A stretch of DNA of 64,000 bases from Flagellimonas sp. MMG031 (GTDB lineage Bacteria; Bacteroidota; Bacteroidia; Flavobacteriales; Flavobacteriaceae). The translations under genes and the position numbers were made by a program. The notes below the pieces were generated by a model. The model was not told the origin of the DNA, ran no database searches, and saw only the letters and a program-made list of their open reading frames with translations. Shown here piece by piece: positions 45,256 through 54,948 of this stretch (positions are counted from its first letter, which is position 1; each line of letters opens with the position of its first letter). The DNA lies in assembly GCF_040112705.1 (NCBI RefSeq), contig NZ_CP157804.1:2784001-2848000 (forward strand), read 5' to 3'.

Positions 45256-47148
45256 CTAATAAAGCACCCTAAACTTAATGGTATTCTCGATTTTCTTGAG
45301 CGCTTTGATCACGTCTTTGTCGTACTCCTTGTCCAAATCAGTAATCACGTAGCCCACCTCGCTGTCTGTCGAAAGGTACTGACCAGAAATATTGAGTCCA
45401 TACTGTGCCAATATCTCATTGATTTTGGCCATGATACCCGGTACATTGCGGTGAATGTGCAAAAAGCGGTGCGATTTGTTCTGTTTGGGAAGTCGGATAT
45501 TGGGAAAGTTCACAGCATCCACCGTATTTCCCGTATTGATGTAATCCATGATCTTGTTCGGCACAAACTCTGCTATGTCTCGCTGCGCCTCTTCGGTACT
45601 TCCGCCAATGTGGGGAGTCAAAATTACGTTGGGCAATCCCTGCAACGGGGTTTCAAAGGCTCCATTACTTTTGGGCTCGGATGGATACACATCTATGGCC
45701 GCTCCACCCAGTTTGCCACTTTTTAAAGCATTGGTCAAAGCGTCAATATCTACCACAAAGCCTCTAGAAAGGTTGATGAGCTTGGCACCATCCTTCATTT
45801 GGTCAATTTCCCGCTCACCAATGAAATTTTTGTTGGCTTTGTTATCGTCCACATGCAAGGTCACTACATCGGAAACATTCAACAAATCCTCCAAAGTGTC
45901 ACATTTTACAGCATTTCCCAAGGCCAATTGGTCATTTACATCATAATAGTAAACTTTCATCCCCATAGCTTCGGCCAAAACGGACATTTGCTTCCCGATG
46001 TTTCCGTAGCCTACAATACCCAAATTCTTTCCACGTACTTCTTGTGAACCAGCGGCGGTCTTGTTCCATTCGCCATTGTGGATTTCGGTACTGCGCGGAA
46101 AAATGCTTCGCATGAGCATAATGGTCTGCCCTACGGCCAATTCCACCACGGAACGGGTGTTGCTGTACGGTGCATTAAAGACCACTACGCCTTTCTTTTT
46201 GCTGTATTCCAAATCAATTTGGGTGGTTCCGATACAAAAGGCACCTACAACCAATAGTTTATCGGCAGCGTCCAACACTTTTTGGGTCACCTGCGTTTTG
46301 GAACGGATGCCCAGCACATGGACTCCCTTGATTCGCTCAATGAGTTCGTCCTCGGAAAGGCTGGTCTTGATCAACTCCACAGAGAACCCTTCTTCCGAAA
46401 GGTTTTCGAAGGCTGCAGGGTGGACATTTTCCAATAAAAGGATCTTGATTCTGTTCTTGGGGTATGATAAGTTTCTTGGCAAATCGTTCACAAATAAAAA
46501 TTCATCTAGGTTCGGTGCAACGTGGTCGGCATTGTTGGCCGCCTTTTCCCGATGCACATTTTCAGTGTAGGCGAAAAATTTATGGGCAATTCCGGCCTCG
46601 CGCATCACATAATCGCTGTAGCCGTCGCCAATGACCTGGACCTCGCCATCCAAATCCAGATTCTTTAAACATTCAATTTTCCCATTATGGGACGCCAAAA
46701 CATTGGTTTCGTCAAAACCGGTAATATTACCTTCGGCATCAAAAGTAAAGGTATTGGCAAAAACCCGTTCGGAGGGGATATTGTATTCCTCCACAATGGG
46801 GTCGATAAATTCCTTGAAACCACAGGAGATCACATAAATATCTTCCGCATACTCGTGGAAAAACTCCTTGTTGGCCTCGATGGATTTGGAAATTTTTTGA
46901 CGGAGTTCCTTTACCAAATCCTCTAGGTCGCTTTTGTTCGCGCTGAGCAAACGGATCCTTCGCTCCAGGGATTCGGTGAACGAAATGTCTCCATCAATCC
47001 CCAAATTGGTGATTTTTTGGATTTCCGATACAATTTCGTCCCTTTTTGGGTTGCCTTGCAGGGTCATTTCCGCCAAAACATCCAATGCTTCAACACGGGT
47101 AAGCGTGCTATCAAAATCGAACACATATTTGCGTCCAGTGTGTACCAT
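45256..47148 (-). CDS. serA: Phosphoserine-phosphatase-like HAD domain fused to phosphoglycerate dehydrogenase
   Basis: A 630-residue protein carrying two steps of serine synthesis. Residues 1-220 are a HAD phosphatase: nucleophile motif VFDFDSTLT (Asp11, Asp13), YVISCGFKEF and VIGDGYSDYVM, as in SerB. Residues about 235-630 are SerA: VGAFCIGTTQIDLE, the NAD loop GIVGYGNIGKQMSVLAE, VTLHVDDNKANKNFIG, the catalytic region ILTPHIGGSTEEAQ, and a C-terminal ACT domain (VPGIMAKINEILAQYGLNI). All motifs for both activities are visible. The enzyme between them, SerC, is not in the window. Single-gene unit. Confidence 0.94.
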   Translation of the reverse strand: MVHTGRKYVFDFDSTLTRVEALDVLAEMTLQGNPKRDEIVSEIQKITNLGIDGDISFTESLERRIRLLSANKSDLEDLVKELRQKISKSIEANKEFFHEYAEDIYVISCGFKEFIDPIVEEYNIPSERVFANTFTFDAEGNITGFDETNVLASHNGKIECLKNLDLDGEVQVIGDGYSDYVMREAGIAHKFFAYTENVHREKAANNADHVAPNLDEFLFVNDLPRNLSYPKNRIKILLLENVHPAAFENLSEEGFSVELIKTSLSEDELIERIKGVHVLGIRSKTQVTQKVLDAADKLLVVGAFCIGTTQIDLEYSKKKGVVVFNAPYSNTRSVVELAVGQTIMLMRSIFPRSTEIHNGEWNKTAAGSQEVRGKNLGIVGYGNIGKQMSVLAEAMGMKVYYYDVNDQLALGNAVKCDTLEDLLNVSDVVTLHVDDNKANKNFIGEREIDQMKDGAKLINLSRGFVVDIDALTNALKSGKLGGAAIDVYPSEPKSNGAFETPLQGLPNVILTPHIGGSTEEAQRDIAEFVPNKIMDYINTGNTVDAVNFPNIRLPKQNKSHRFLHIHRNVPGIMAKINEILAQYGLNISGQYLSTDSEVGYVITDLDKEYDKDVIKALKKIENTIKFRVLY

Positions 47149-47512
47149 GGGGTCGCTTCAAAAAATTAAAGGGTAAAATTAAACATTAATTCCATCCTTA
47201 TAATCGGAACTGATCAAAAACCTTACACATTTGCGGATAAATCAAAAATCCACTGCGATTTGTTCGAAATGGCACCCAAATCCTGATTTTTTGCAAGTTG
47301 GAACCCTAAAGGAATCAAACTCAAGTGCAAGTACAAGTTCAAATGAAAGGCCTTTTTCCAATTCAATAACTCAAGGAATTGCACTAATGCTCACGAATTA
47401 ATTTAGGAAATGGACCATTGTATGCCTAGATTTTTAGACTTATCTCCTGTCAACTGCCTCCTGTTTACTGTTCCCTGTCTCCTGTCTCCTGTCTCCTGTC
47501 GCCCAAAATCTA
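47149..47512. other. 364-base gap with low-complexity spacer
   Basis: No gene or promoter is convincing. The right part holds CTCCTGTCAACTGCCTCC then TTCCCTGTCTCCTGTCTCCT, a (CCTGTCT)3-type array at 47474-47503 like the one at 8991. The word CTAATGCTCACGAATTAA near 47385 echoes the repeats at 1132-1800. Confidence 0.7.
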
Positions 47513-47965
47513 TTAAAACCACCGCCGTGTCAGCTTGCAATAGATGGTATATTCCTGACCAAACTGTTTTTTGAGGGCTTCCTCCTCGGGTTTTATCTGA
47601 AAATGGTTCAAGTAGGAAACAAAGCCCGCTGCCACCAAGGTATTGAAGGCATTGCCCAGCTTTAGGCCAAAGGCCAACAAGAACAACAGCATTCCCAAGT
47701 ACATCGGGTTCCGTGTAAAGTTATAGATGCCATTGGTGACCAGCTTTCTGCTTTTATCCAAGTGCAATGGGTCCGTCGTGGTCTTATTGATGAAAAACTG
47801 TATCACGGAAATTAGGATTACCACTAGCCCAAGACCGAACAAGAACAGCATCAAAAATCGTCTTCCGAAAAAATCGAATTCGCCGACGGGCAAAAAACGG
47901 TCCAAAACATACATCAAGCCTCCAAAAATCAACATCACCAACGCAGGTGGTACTTTCAATTGCAT
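47513..47965 (-). CDS. Isoprenylcysteine/phospholipid-methyltransferase-like membrane protein
   Basis: A 150-residue integral membrane protein with four hydrophobic segments. The SAM-binding signature of the PEMT/ICMT superfamily is GIYNFTRNPMYLGMLLFLLA near residue 85, and the C-terminal EEEALKKQFGQEYTIYCKLT region matches the conserved EE-FG-Y pattern. It probably methylates a lipid or lipid-linked group. It diverges from rdgB. Confidence 0.88.
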   Translation of the reverse strand: MQLKVPPALVMLIFGGLMYVLDRFLPVGEFDFFGRRFLMLFLFGLGLVVILISVIQFFINKTTTDPLHLDKSRKLVTNGIYNFTRNPMYLGMLLFLLAFGLKLGNAFNTLVAAGFVSYLNHFQIKPEEEALKKQFGQEYTIYCKLTRRWF

Positions 47966-47991
47966 AACTATGGGTTAAAACCCGAAATTAC

Positions 47992-47999
47992 TACTTTTG
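47992..47999 (+). promoter_or_regulatory. -7 promoter element for rdgB
   Basis: TACTTTTG, an exact TAnnTTTG match, 24 bases before the TTG start. Confidence 0.6.
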
Positions 48000-48023
48000 A
48001 AACTCACACAGAACCCTTTTATA

Positions 48024-48605
48024 TTGAAACTCGTTTTTGCCACCCATAATGACCATAAGTTGAAGGAAGTGCAGCAACTTCTGCCAGACACCATTGAAAT
48101 TTTATCGTTAAAGGATATCAATTGTTTGGAAGAAATCCCGGAAACGGGCGATACGTTGGAGGAAAACGCCAAAATAAAGGCCGATTATGTGACCCAAACC
48201 TTTGGTTTGGACTGTTTTTCCGACGACACCGGTTTATTGGTCGATGCCCTGAACGGAGCGCCCGGTGTGTATTCCGCCAGATATGCCGGTGGGCAGAAAA
48301 GTGCTTCGGACAATATGGAAAAACTATTATCCGAACTGAAAGGTGCAACTGATCGCTCAGCGCACTTTAAAACGGTGGTCCATCTCAATCTTAATGGAGA
48401 GAGTTATACGTTTGAGGGCATCGTGGAAGGCCAAATTACTACGGAAATGCATGGAGAGGGCGGTTTTGGCTACGACCCCATTTTTAAGCCCAACGGATAC
48501 GACAACACCTTTGGCGAACTGCCTTCTGCCGTTAAAAATGCCATAAGTCATCGGGGGCGGGCCATTGAAAAATTGGTGGAATTCCTAAAAAAGAAGGCAC
48601 AGTAG
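48024..48605 (+). CDS. rdgB: Non-canonical purine NTP pyrophosphatase (RdgB/HAM1)
   Basis: Removes ITP, dITP and XTP from nucleotide pools. The 193-residue protein has VFATHNDHKLKEVQQLLP at the N-terminus, the catalytic CFSDDTGLLVDALNGAPGVY, GEGGFGYDPIFKPNGY and AISHRGRAIEKLVEF. The start is a TTG (codons TTG AAA CTC GTT), which gives the family-standard length. There is no ATG in frame, and the longer TTG at 47997 lies inside the promoter element. Confidence 0.95.
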   Translation: MKLVFATHNDHKLKEVQQLLPDTIEILSLKDINCLEEIPETGDTLEENAKIKADYVTQTFGLDCFSDDTGLLVDALNGAPGVYSARYAGGQKSASDNMEKLLSELKGATDRSAHFKTVVHLNLNGESYTFEGIVEGQITTEMHGEGGFGYDPIFKPNGYDNTFGELPSAVKNAISHRGRAIEKLVEFLKKKAQ

Positions 48606-48749
48606 CTTGCACCGATCAAAATAAGTGTACCTTTGCCGCTTTATTAACGCCGCCGGTATGGGCAAGGTGTTGCGATGGGCTCAAATGGGTTATATACAAA
48701 TCGCTCGATGCAACACAACATATTTGCGATTTAAGGTATATACACCGCT

Positions 48750-50510
48750 ATGACTAAATTTGAAGCCTTGGGGTTGGACAAACCCCTATTGGATGCTATT
48801 TCCGATCTTGGATTTGAATCCCCCTCTGAAGTACAAGAAAAATCAATCCCCGTTTTATTGGGACAGGAAACCGATTTGGTGGCCCTGGCCCAAACAGGAA
48901 CTGGTAAAACCGCCGCTTTTGGATTTCCGATGATTCAAAAGATCCAAGCGGAAAGCAGGACCACACAAGGGTTGATCCTATCCCCTACACGGGAACTGTG
49001 CCTGCAGATCACCAACGAACTCAAACTCTACTCCAAATATATTAAAGGACTGAATGTGGTCGCCATTTATGGTGGTGCGAGCATTACGGAACAGGCCAAA
49101 CAAATTAAGAGAGGTGCACAGATTGTTGTGGCCACTCCCGGCCGTATGAAGGATATGATCGGCCGAAATATGGTGGACATCTCCAAAATTGATTACTGTG
49201 TATTGGATGAAGCCGATGAAATGTTGAACATGGGCTTTTATGAGGACATTAAGGACATTCTATCGAATACCCCGCAGGAAAAGCTTACTTGGCTGTTCTC
49301 GGCGACCATGCCCAAAGAAGTGGCTACGATCGCCAAAAAGTTTATGCACAAGCCTGTTGAAATCACTGTTGGTTCCAAAAATGCTGGTGCCTCTACCGTA
49401 CAGCACGAGTATTATGTGGTTGGCGGACGCGACCGCTACGCAGCCCTTAAGCGTTTGGCAGATGCCAATCCCGGAATTTTCTCCGTGGTTTTTTGCCGTA
49501 CCAAACGCGATACCCAACGAGTTGCCGAAAAATTGATCGAAGATGGTTACAACGCAGGGGCTTTGCATGGAGACCTAAGCCAAAACCAACGGGATTTGGT
49601 GATGAACTCCTTCCGTAAAAAGCAGGTGCAAATGTTGGTAGCTACGGATGTTGCCGCCCGTGGAATCGATGTGGATGATGTAACCCACGTCATCAACTAC
49701 CAATTGCCGGACGAGATAGAAACCTATACCCACCGAAGCGGACGTACGGGCCGTGCGGGAAAATCAGGTATTTCCATGGTCATCATTACACGCTCCGAGC
49801 TTCGTAAGATCAAGGCCATCGAGAAAAAGATCCAGCAAGATTTCGTAGCCAAAAAGATTCCTGATGGTATCGAAATCTGCGAAATCCAGTTGTACCATTT
49901 GGCCAACAGGATCAAGGAAACCCAAATCAACAAGGAAATCGAAAGTTACTTGCCCGCCATCAACGATGTATTGGATGGCATTGACAGAGAAGACCTTATC
50001 AAAAAAATATTTTCCGTAGAGTTTACCCAATTCTACAACTACTACAGCAAAACCAAGGACCTCAATAGTCAAGATGCTGGAAAAGACACAGGAAGTACCA
50101 AAGGTGAAATCCCAACGGAAGGTTCTGTACGCTACTTTATCAATATTGGGGAGCGGGATGGATACGATTGGATGTCCTTAAAAGATTTCCTTCGCGACAC
50201 CTTGAACCTTGAAAAGGAAGATGTTTATAACGTAGACACCAAGGATTCCTTCTCTTTCTTTAACACGGATGCCCAACTTACGGAATTTATCCTTCAAACC
50301 TTTACCGATTTTAAGGTAGATGGGCGTTTTATCAATGTTGAGGTTTCCAAAAACCCCGGAAGCGGTGGTGGAGGAAAAGGCGGTAAAAAACGTCGTGGCC
50401 GTAAAGGTGGCGGTGGTGGTCATCGCAAAGGTGGCAACAAGTCTTTTAAAGGCGGTAAAAAAGGAGGATATGGTAAAAAGGGCAGTAAAAAAAGACAGGG
50501 CTTTTATTAG
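48750..50510 (+). CDS. DEAD-box ATP-dependent RNA helicase
   Basis: A 586-residue RNA helicase involved in ribosome assembly or RNA turnover. Motifs in order: Q motif (SEVQEKSIPVLLG), I AQTGTGKTAAF, Ib TPGR, II VLDEADEML, III SATMP, IV VVFCRTKRDTQR, V ATDVAARGIDVDDV and VI HRSGRTGRAGKSG. A DbpA-like RNA-binding domain covers about 460-545 (YFINIGERDGYDWMSLKDFL). The last 40 residues are a Gly/Lys/Arg-rich basic tail (GGGGKGGKKRRGRKGGGGG), likely disordered and RNA-binding. Monocistronic; a partial promoter box (CATATTTG, 48718-48725) precedes it. Confidence 0.96.
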   Translation: MTKFEALGLDKPLLDAISDLGFESPSEVQEKSIPVLLGQETDLVALAQTGTGKTAAFGFPMIQKIQAESRTTQGLILSPTRELCLQITNELKLYSKYIKGLNVVAIYGGASITEQAKQIKRGAQIVVATPGRMKDMIGRNMVDISKIDYCVLDEADEMLNMGFYEDIKDILSNTPQEKLTWLFSATMPKEVATIAKKFMHKPVEITVGSKNAGASTVQHEYYVVGGRDRYAALKRLADANPGIFSVVFCRTKRDTQRVAEKLIEDGYNAGALHGDLSQNQRDLVMNSFRKKQVQMLVATDVAARGIDVDDVTHVINYQLPDEIETYTHRSGRTGRAGKSGISMVIITRSELRKIKAIEKKIQQDFVAKKIPDGIEICEIQLYHLANRIKETQINKEIESYLPAINDVLDGIDREDLIKKIFSVEFTQFYNYYSKTKDLNSQDAGKDTGSTKGEIPTEGSVRYFINIGERDGYDWMSLKDFLRDTLNLEKEDVYNVDTKDSFSFFNTDAQLTEFILQTFTDFKVDGRFINVEVSKNPGSGGGGKGGKKRRGRKGGGGGHRKGGNKSFKGGKKGGYGKKGSKKRQGFY

Positions 50511-50585
50511 TTAATTCTATATTAAAAGGTAGGTCGCTGCTGTTTATTTTTCTTTGTTTAGTATTTTTATCATTCCAAAGATTGC

Positions 50586-51368
50586 ATGAAAAGAGTACTA
50601 CTTATACTATTGTCCCTAACTCCGCTGCTAGGTTTTTCCCAGGTCGAAGGTAATGAAGCCCAAGAAATCCAAGAGTTTACCGCGACGGTGATCAATGCCC
50701 AAACGGAATTTCCTTTGGAAAGCGTTCACGTGGTCAACTTGAACCAGGTAAAGGGTACCATTACCAATCCGGATGGAAAGTTTACCATTCCCGCTGCGGT
50801 GAATGATACGCTATATTTCTCCTACCTTGGGTTTAAGACACAGAAAGTACGGGTAACCAACGATATGTTGCGCTTTGGCAATACGGAAATCGCCCTTACC
50901 GAATTGGCCTATGCCTTGGAGGAAGTGGTGGTTAGGCCATATCAACTCACAGGATATTTGGAAATAGACGTGAAGAACCTGCCCGTGAACAATGCCTATC
51001 AATACAGCATATCAGGACTAAATGCCAGCTACGAGGCCGGAAACAAAAGCCCCAGTGCCGTGACCAAGGTGTTGGGGGCCATATTGAACCCGGCAGACCT
51101 ATTGCGGAACCTTTTCGGCAAAAAGCCTCGTCAGATGCGCAAATTGCGTCAAATAAAGGAAGATGACAACATCAGGGACCTTTTGGCCTCCAAATTTGAT
51201 AGGGAGACATTGACCGAACTGTTGCAACTCGAAAAAGTGGACATTGAAGACATCCTGAACAATTGCAACTATTCCAGATCCTTTATAAAAACAGCGAACG
51301 ACCTTCAAATTCTGGATGCCATTTCCAGTTGCTATGAGGAGTATCGTGTTTTGAACCGAAACCAATAA
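50586..51368 (+). CDS. Secreted protein with carboxypeptidase-like regulatory domain
   Basis: A 260-residue exported protein: signal VLLILLSLTPLLGFSQ, then a beta-sandwich carboxypeptidase-regulatory-like domain (about residues 30-115; FPLESVHVVNLNQVKGTITN, LYFSYLGFKTQKVRV) of the kind found at the start of TonB receptors, ending in ALEEVVVRPYQLTGYLEIDV. The remaining 140 residues are helical and charged, with no barrel. Function unknown; stand-alone proteins of this kind are common in Bacteroidota. Confidence 0.85.
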   Translation: MKRVLLILLSLTPLLGFSQVEGNEAQEIQEFTATVINAQTEFPLESVHVVNLNQVKGTITNPDGKFTIPAAVNDTLYFSYLGFKTQKVRVTNDMLRFGNTEIALTELAYALEEVVVRPYQLTGYLEIDVKNLPVNNAYQYSISGLNASYEAGNKSPSAVTKVLGAILNPADLLRNLFGKKPRQMRKLRQIKEDDNIRDLLASKFDRETLTELLQLEKVDIEDILNNCNYSRSFIKTANDLQILDAISSCYEEYRVLNRNQ

Positions 51369-51465
51369 TCCATTCACCCATAACCGATTGGGCAAGTCCA
51401 AGTGCACAGCAAATAAATTTTCTTATTACGCTCGCATTTTATAGTTTTAGACAAAATCCCAATCC

Positions 51466-53151
51466 ATGAAAAAACTGCTTGTTGTTTTGTTTTCTATTCC
51501 CTTATTTATTGGCTGCAAGAAAGTTAAAAAGGAACCTGAAGTCGTAACACAGGTAGTTGAACAGGAAAGCCCTAAAAAAGAAGTGCCTTTTGTATGGGAA
51601 GGCGCCAATGTCTACTTTTTGCTCACCGATCGCTTCAACAACGGCAATCCGGATAACGACATCAATTTTGACAGGACTGAGGAAACTGGCGTTTTACGCG
51701 GTTTTGAGGGCGGGGACATTCAAGGTATCACCCAAAAAATCAAGGAAGGTTATTTCACCGATTTGGGCATCAATGCCATTTGGTTTACCCCTATAGTGGA
51801 GCAAATCCATGGCGCAACAGACGAAGGCACTGGAAAAACCTATGGTTACCACGGCTATTGGGCAAAGGATTGGACAGCGATAGACCCCAATTTTGGTGCC
51901 AAAAAGGATTTGGAAGAGTTGGTAAAAACAGCCCACAGCAAGGGTATCCGGATTTTATTGGATGTGGTGTTGAACCATACTGGACCGGTCACGGAAAAAG
52001 ACCCCGTATGGCCCGATGATTGGGTACGCACCGGTCCCAAATGCGAGTTCACCACCTACGAAAATACAACGGCCTGTACTTTGGTGGAGAACCTACCGGA
52101 TATTCTGACCGAGTCTGACGAAGCAGTGGAACTACCCGATGCCCTGTTGGCCAAATGGAAACAGGAAGGGCGATTGAGCAAGGAACTGGACGAACTGCAA
52201 CTCTTTTTTGAACGTACGGGCTATCCAAGGGCACCCCGTTACTACATCATCAAATGGCTTACGGATTACATCAATGATTTAGGGGTGGATGGTTTCCGTG
52301 TGGATACCGTAAAACACGTCAACGAAAATGCTTGGTCCGACCTATATACGGAAGCAACTTATGCCTTTGAAATGTGGAAGAAAAAACACCAGGACCAAGT
52401 TTTGGACGAGAATCCATTTTACATGGTTGGCGAAGTCTACAACTACGGTATTTCTGGCGGACGCGATTTTGATTTTGGCGACAAAAAAGTAGATTTCTTT
52501 GACTATGGATTCAAGAGCCTTATCAATTTTGAGCTGAAAAACGACGCAGATAAAAGCTATGAGGCGATTTTTTCAAAATACAACAAACTGCTCCAGACCA
52601 AATTAAAGGACAAAAGCGTACTCAACTATCTTACTTCCCACGATGATGGCGCGCCTTATGACAAGGAGCGAAAAAAACCCTATCGTGCGGCCAATGTTTT
52701 GCTGTTGACGCCCGGTGCCTCACAAGTGTATTATGGGGACGAAACCTCCCGTAGTTTGATCATAGAAGGGACCGAAGGTGATGCCACGTTGCGCTCGTTC
52801 ATGAATTGGGAAGATTTGGATAGCCTTCCCGAAATACAAAACATACACAAACATTGGCAAAAACTGGGACAGTTCAGAGCCAACCATCCGGCTATTGGTG
52901 CTGGAAAACATAAGCGTCTGGCCAAATCGCCCTACGTATTCTCCAGAACATATGTTAACGGAGACTATAGGGACAAAGTGGTAGTAGGGTTGGATTTACC
53001 TAAAGGTAAAAAATCGCTATGGGTAAAAGGCTTTTTTGGAGATGGCACCGTGCTGTACGATACCTATTCCGAAACAGAGGTCACCGTGGCCAATGGAAAG
53101 GTGGTCTTGGACAATGCGTATGACATTGCCCTATTGGAATTAGTCGAGTAG
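51466..53151 (+). CDS. Alpha-amylase family (GH13) lipoprotein
   Basis: A 561-residue glycoside hydrolase anchored by a lipid: signal LLVVLFSIPLFIGC with Cys17. The (beta/alpha)8 barrel regions are readable: region I DVVLNHTG, region II GFRVDTVKHV with nucleophile Asp, region III GEVYNYG with the acid Glu, region IV YLTSHDDG with Asp. The extra B-domain region is long (residues about 185-255). It would hydrolyse alpha-1,4-glucans at the cell surface or in the periplasm. A C-terminal beta domain ends the protein. No sus genes adjoin it. Confidence 0.93.
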   Translation: MKKLLVVLFSIPLFIGCKKVKKEPEVVTQVVEQESPKKEVPFVWEGANVYFLLTDRFNNGNPDNDINFDRTEETGVLRGFEGGDIQGITQKIKEGYFTDLGINAIWFTPIVEQIHGATDEGTGKTYGYHGYWAKDWTAIDPNFGAKKDLEELVKTAHSKGIRILLDVVLNHTGPVTEKDPVWPDDWVRTGPKCEFTTYENTTACTLVENLPDILTESDEAVELPDALLAKWKQEGRLSKELDELQLFFERTGYPRAPRYYIIKWLTDYINDLGVDGFRVDTVKHVNENAWSDLYTEATYAFEMWKKKHQDQVLDENPFYMVGEVYNYGISGGRDFDFGDKKVDFFDYGFKSLINFELKNDADKSYEAIFSKYNKLLQTKLKDKSVLNYLTSHDDGAPYDKERKKPYRAANVLLLTPGASQVYYGDETSRSLIIEGTEGDATLRSFMNWEDLDSLPEIQNIHKHWQKLGQFRANHPAIGAGKHKRLAKSPYVFSRTYVNGDYRDKVVVGLDLPKGKKSLWVKGFFGDGTVLYDTYSETEVTVANGKVVLDNAYDIALLELVE

Positions 53152-53156
53152 TTCCA

Positions 53157-53537
53157 TTACTGTCTGGAGTGCAAAGCGATCCGATTGCCCTCCGTATCCA
53201 AAAAAACGGCCATGAAGCCGATTTCAGGGCTGATCTGGGTCTTCGACTGCACAATTTTTCCTCCATTGGACTCGATACGGTCCAATTCGTTTTGTACATC
53301 CAAGCTATTGAAATACACCAGTACCCCTTGGCTATCGCTCGGTTTGTACCAATCCTTGTTTTGAATCAGTGAGCCCGCCGCTCCCGGTTTGTCCATATCC
53401 GAAGGAAACCACCCCATTTTGGTGCCCCCAAAATCCTGTAGTTCTATCTTCACTTGAAAAACCGCTTCATAAAACGTTTTGGCCCGGTCCATATCCACTA
53501 CGGGGATTTCGAACCAGCCCACCATATTAAAATCCAT
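53157..53537 (-). CDS. VOC-family (glyoxalase/bleomycin-resistance fold) protein
   Basis: A 126-residue vicinal-oxygen-chelate protein with two beta-alpha-beta-beta-beta modules: FEIPVVDMDRAKTFYEAVF at the start and GFMAVFLDTEGNRIALHS at the end. Metal ligands and substrate cannot be settled from sequence. Convergent with the amylase gene (5-bp gap); three bases downstream of the SRPBCC gene, so probably co-transcribed with it. Confidence 0.88.
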   Translation of the reverse strand: MDFNMVGWFEIPVVDMDRAKTFYEAVFQVKIELQDFGGTKMGWFPSDMDKPGAAGSLIQNKDWYKPSDSQGVLVYFNSLDVQNELDRIESNGGKIVQSKTQISPEIGFMAVFLDTEGNRIALHSRQ

Positions 53538-53540
53538 AAC

Positions 53541-54068
53541 TTAATTGTTTTCTAAAATCTGTTTTAAACTTGCCAACCCCTCTTCAAAATCCTTCCCGAT
53601 GGCCTTGTCCATGCTCATAAAAAGCATCATAATACTCATGGGAAACTTATTTTTGCCCGAAAAGCCCCAAATTACCTGGGTAGTATCTGCATCCACCGCT
53701 TTGGTCTCCATATAGGCATTGGAAGTGGATTTAAAGGGCTTTAGAAACCGAAGTTCCGATTCGATGCGCTCGCCGTCCACAATTCGCATAAGTTCCTGCT
53801 CCCCTTCCCCAACATCCTTATTGCCTTTCCAACTGCTTACGGCACCCACTTCGCCATCTGTACCCGTAAAATTCTTTACCATGTTCGGGTCGCGCTTGCC
53901 CCATGGGGACCATTCATCTTGATTTTTCAATAATTGGAGATAACCAAAAACAACGCTTTTGGGTCGATTGATTTCGATAGATCGGGAAACATCATACCTT
54001 TTTGGGGCAATGGCTGCCAACAGAAGAATCAAGGCCAATATGGCCATAAGAATATAAAGTACAATCAT
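53541..54068 (-). CDS. SRPBCC (START-like) family protein
   Basis: A 175-residue protein with an N-terminal membrane helix (VLYILMAILALILLLAAIA), then a ligand-binding START-like domain (RSIEINRPKSVVFGYLQLL, WSPWGKRDPNMVKNFTG, TQVIWGFSGKNKFP). Such domains bind hydrophobic small molecules; the ligand is unknown. Same operon as the VOC protein. Confidence 0.86.
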   Translation of the reverse strand: MIVLYILMAILALILLLAAIAPKRYDVSRSIEINRPKSVVFGYLQLLKNQDEWSPWGKRDPNMVKNFTGTDGEVGAVSSWKGNKDVGEGEQELMRIVDGERIESELRFLKPFKSTSNAYMETKAVDADTTQVIWGFSGKNKFPMSIMMLFMSMDKAIGKDFEEGLASLKQILENN

Positions 54069-54109
54069 GTCTGTAATTCATTGGTTGTCAATTAAAAATA
54101 CAAAAAAAA

Positions 54110-54763
54110 TTACTCGGATACGTATCTTTTGATGATCCCTTTTACATGCTTGATGGATTTTTTGGTCCAGTCCAAACGTTTTTCCAATAGTTCTGCTTCT
54201 GTCAAACGCCAATCAAGGTCTGAATCCCTGACTTTTTGTGCCAATTGCTGAATGATAATGGCTGCGGAAACTGAAACATTAAGGCTCTCTGAAAAACCGA
54301 CCATGGGGATTTTGAGGAAACCATCGGCCTGCTGCATCACTATTTCGGAAAGACCTTCCTTTTCGGTACCAAAGAATAAAGCCGATTTTTCAGAAGGAAA
54401 AAAATCGGGCAGCAGACTGGAATCGTTGTGGGGTGTTGTGGCAATAATCCGATATCCTTCGCTTTTTAGTTTGGCAACGCAATCTGCGGTGGTCCCGTAC
54501 CGGTGAACATCCACCCATTGTTCGGCACCCATCGCAATATTCTTGTCCAATCGCTTCCCAAATCGATGTTCGATGACATGAAGTTCCTGTACCCCGAACA
54601 CATCACAACTACGAAGAATGGCACTGGTATTGTGCAACTGGTAGACATCTTCCACCGCTACGGTAATATGCTTCGTCCGTTTTTGGAGCACGTCCAAAAA
54701 TCGCTGTTTTCGTTCCTCAGTAAGATAGGTCTCCAAGTATGTCAGCAAATCATGATCGATCAT
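54110..54763 (-). CDS. TrmH-family RNA ribose methyltransferase
   Basis: SPOUT-fold 2'-O-methyltransferase of 217 residues. Motif 1 is VEDVYQLHNTSAILRSCDVF near residues 37-56; motif 2 LFFGTEKEGLS near 130; motif 3 IPMVGFSESLNVSVSAAIII near 153. The size and C-terminal extension (DWRLTEAELLEKRLDWTKKS) fit TrmH, which makes Gm18 in tRNA, better than rRNA RlmB. The 185-base gap to the next gene upstream (54764-54948) has nothing notable. Confidence 0.9.
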   Translation of the reverse strand: MIDHDLLTYLETYLTEERKQRFLDVLQKRTKHITVAVEDVYQLHNTSAILRSCDVFGVQELHVIEHRFGKRLDKNIAMGAEQWVDVHRYGTTADCVAKLKSEGYRIIATTPHNDSSLLPDFFPSEKSALFFGTEKEGLSEIVMQQADGFLKIPMVGFSESLNVSVSAAIIIQQLAQKVRDSDLDWRLTEAELLEKRLDWTKKSIKHVKGIIKRYVSE

Positions 54764-54948
54764 AAAACCAAGATAGGAAAAAATGGCTTTTTTGACTCGT
54801 AGTGCATTTTTTCTATATGTTATTGCTTGATGGTGGAGCTATACCTGAGTAACTTTGACCATCACATTGAGCCTAACTGCTCCAAGTGTTTTCTTTTTGC
54901 GGAAAACTCCCTATCTTTTATCAAACAAGCTCCAAATTTTAGCGACAG

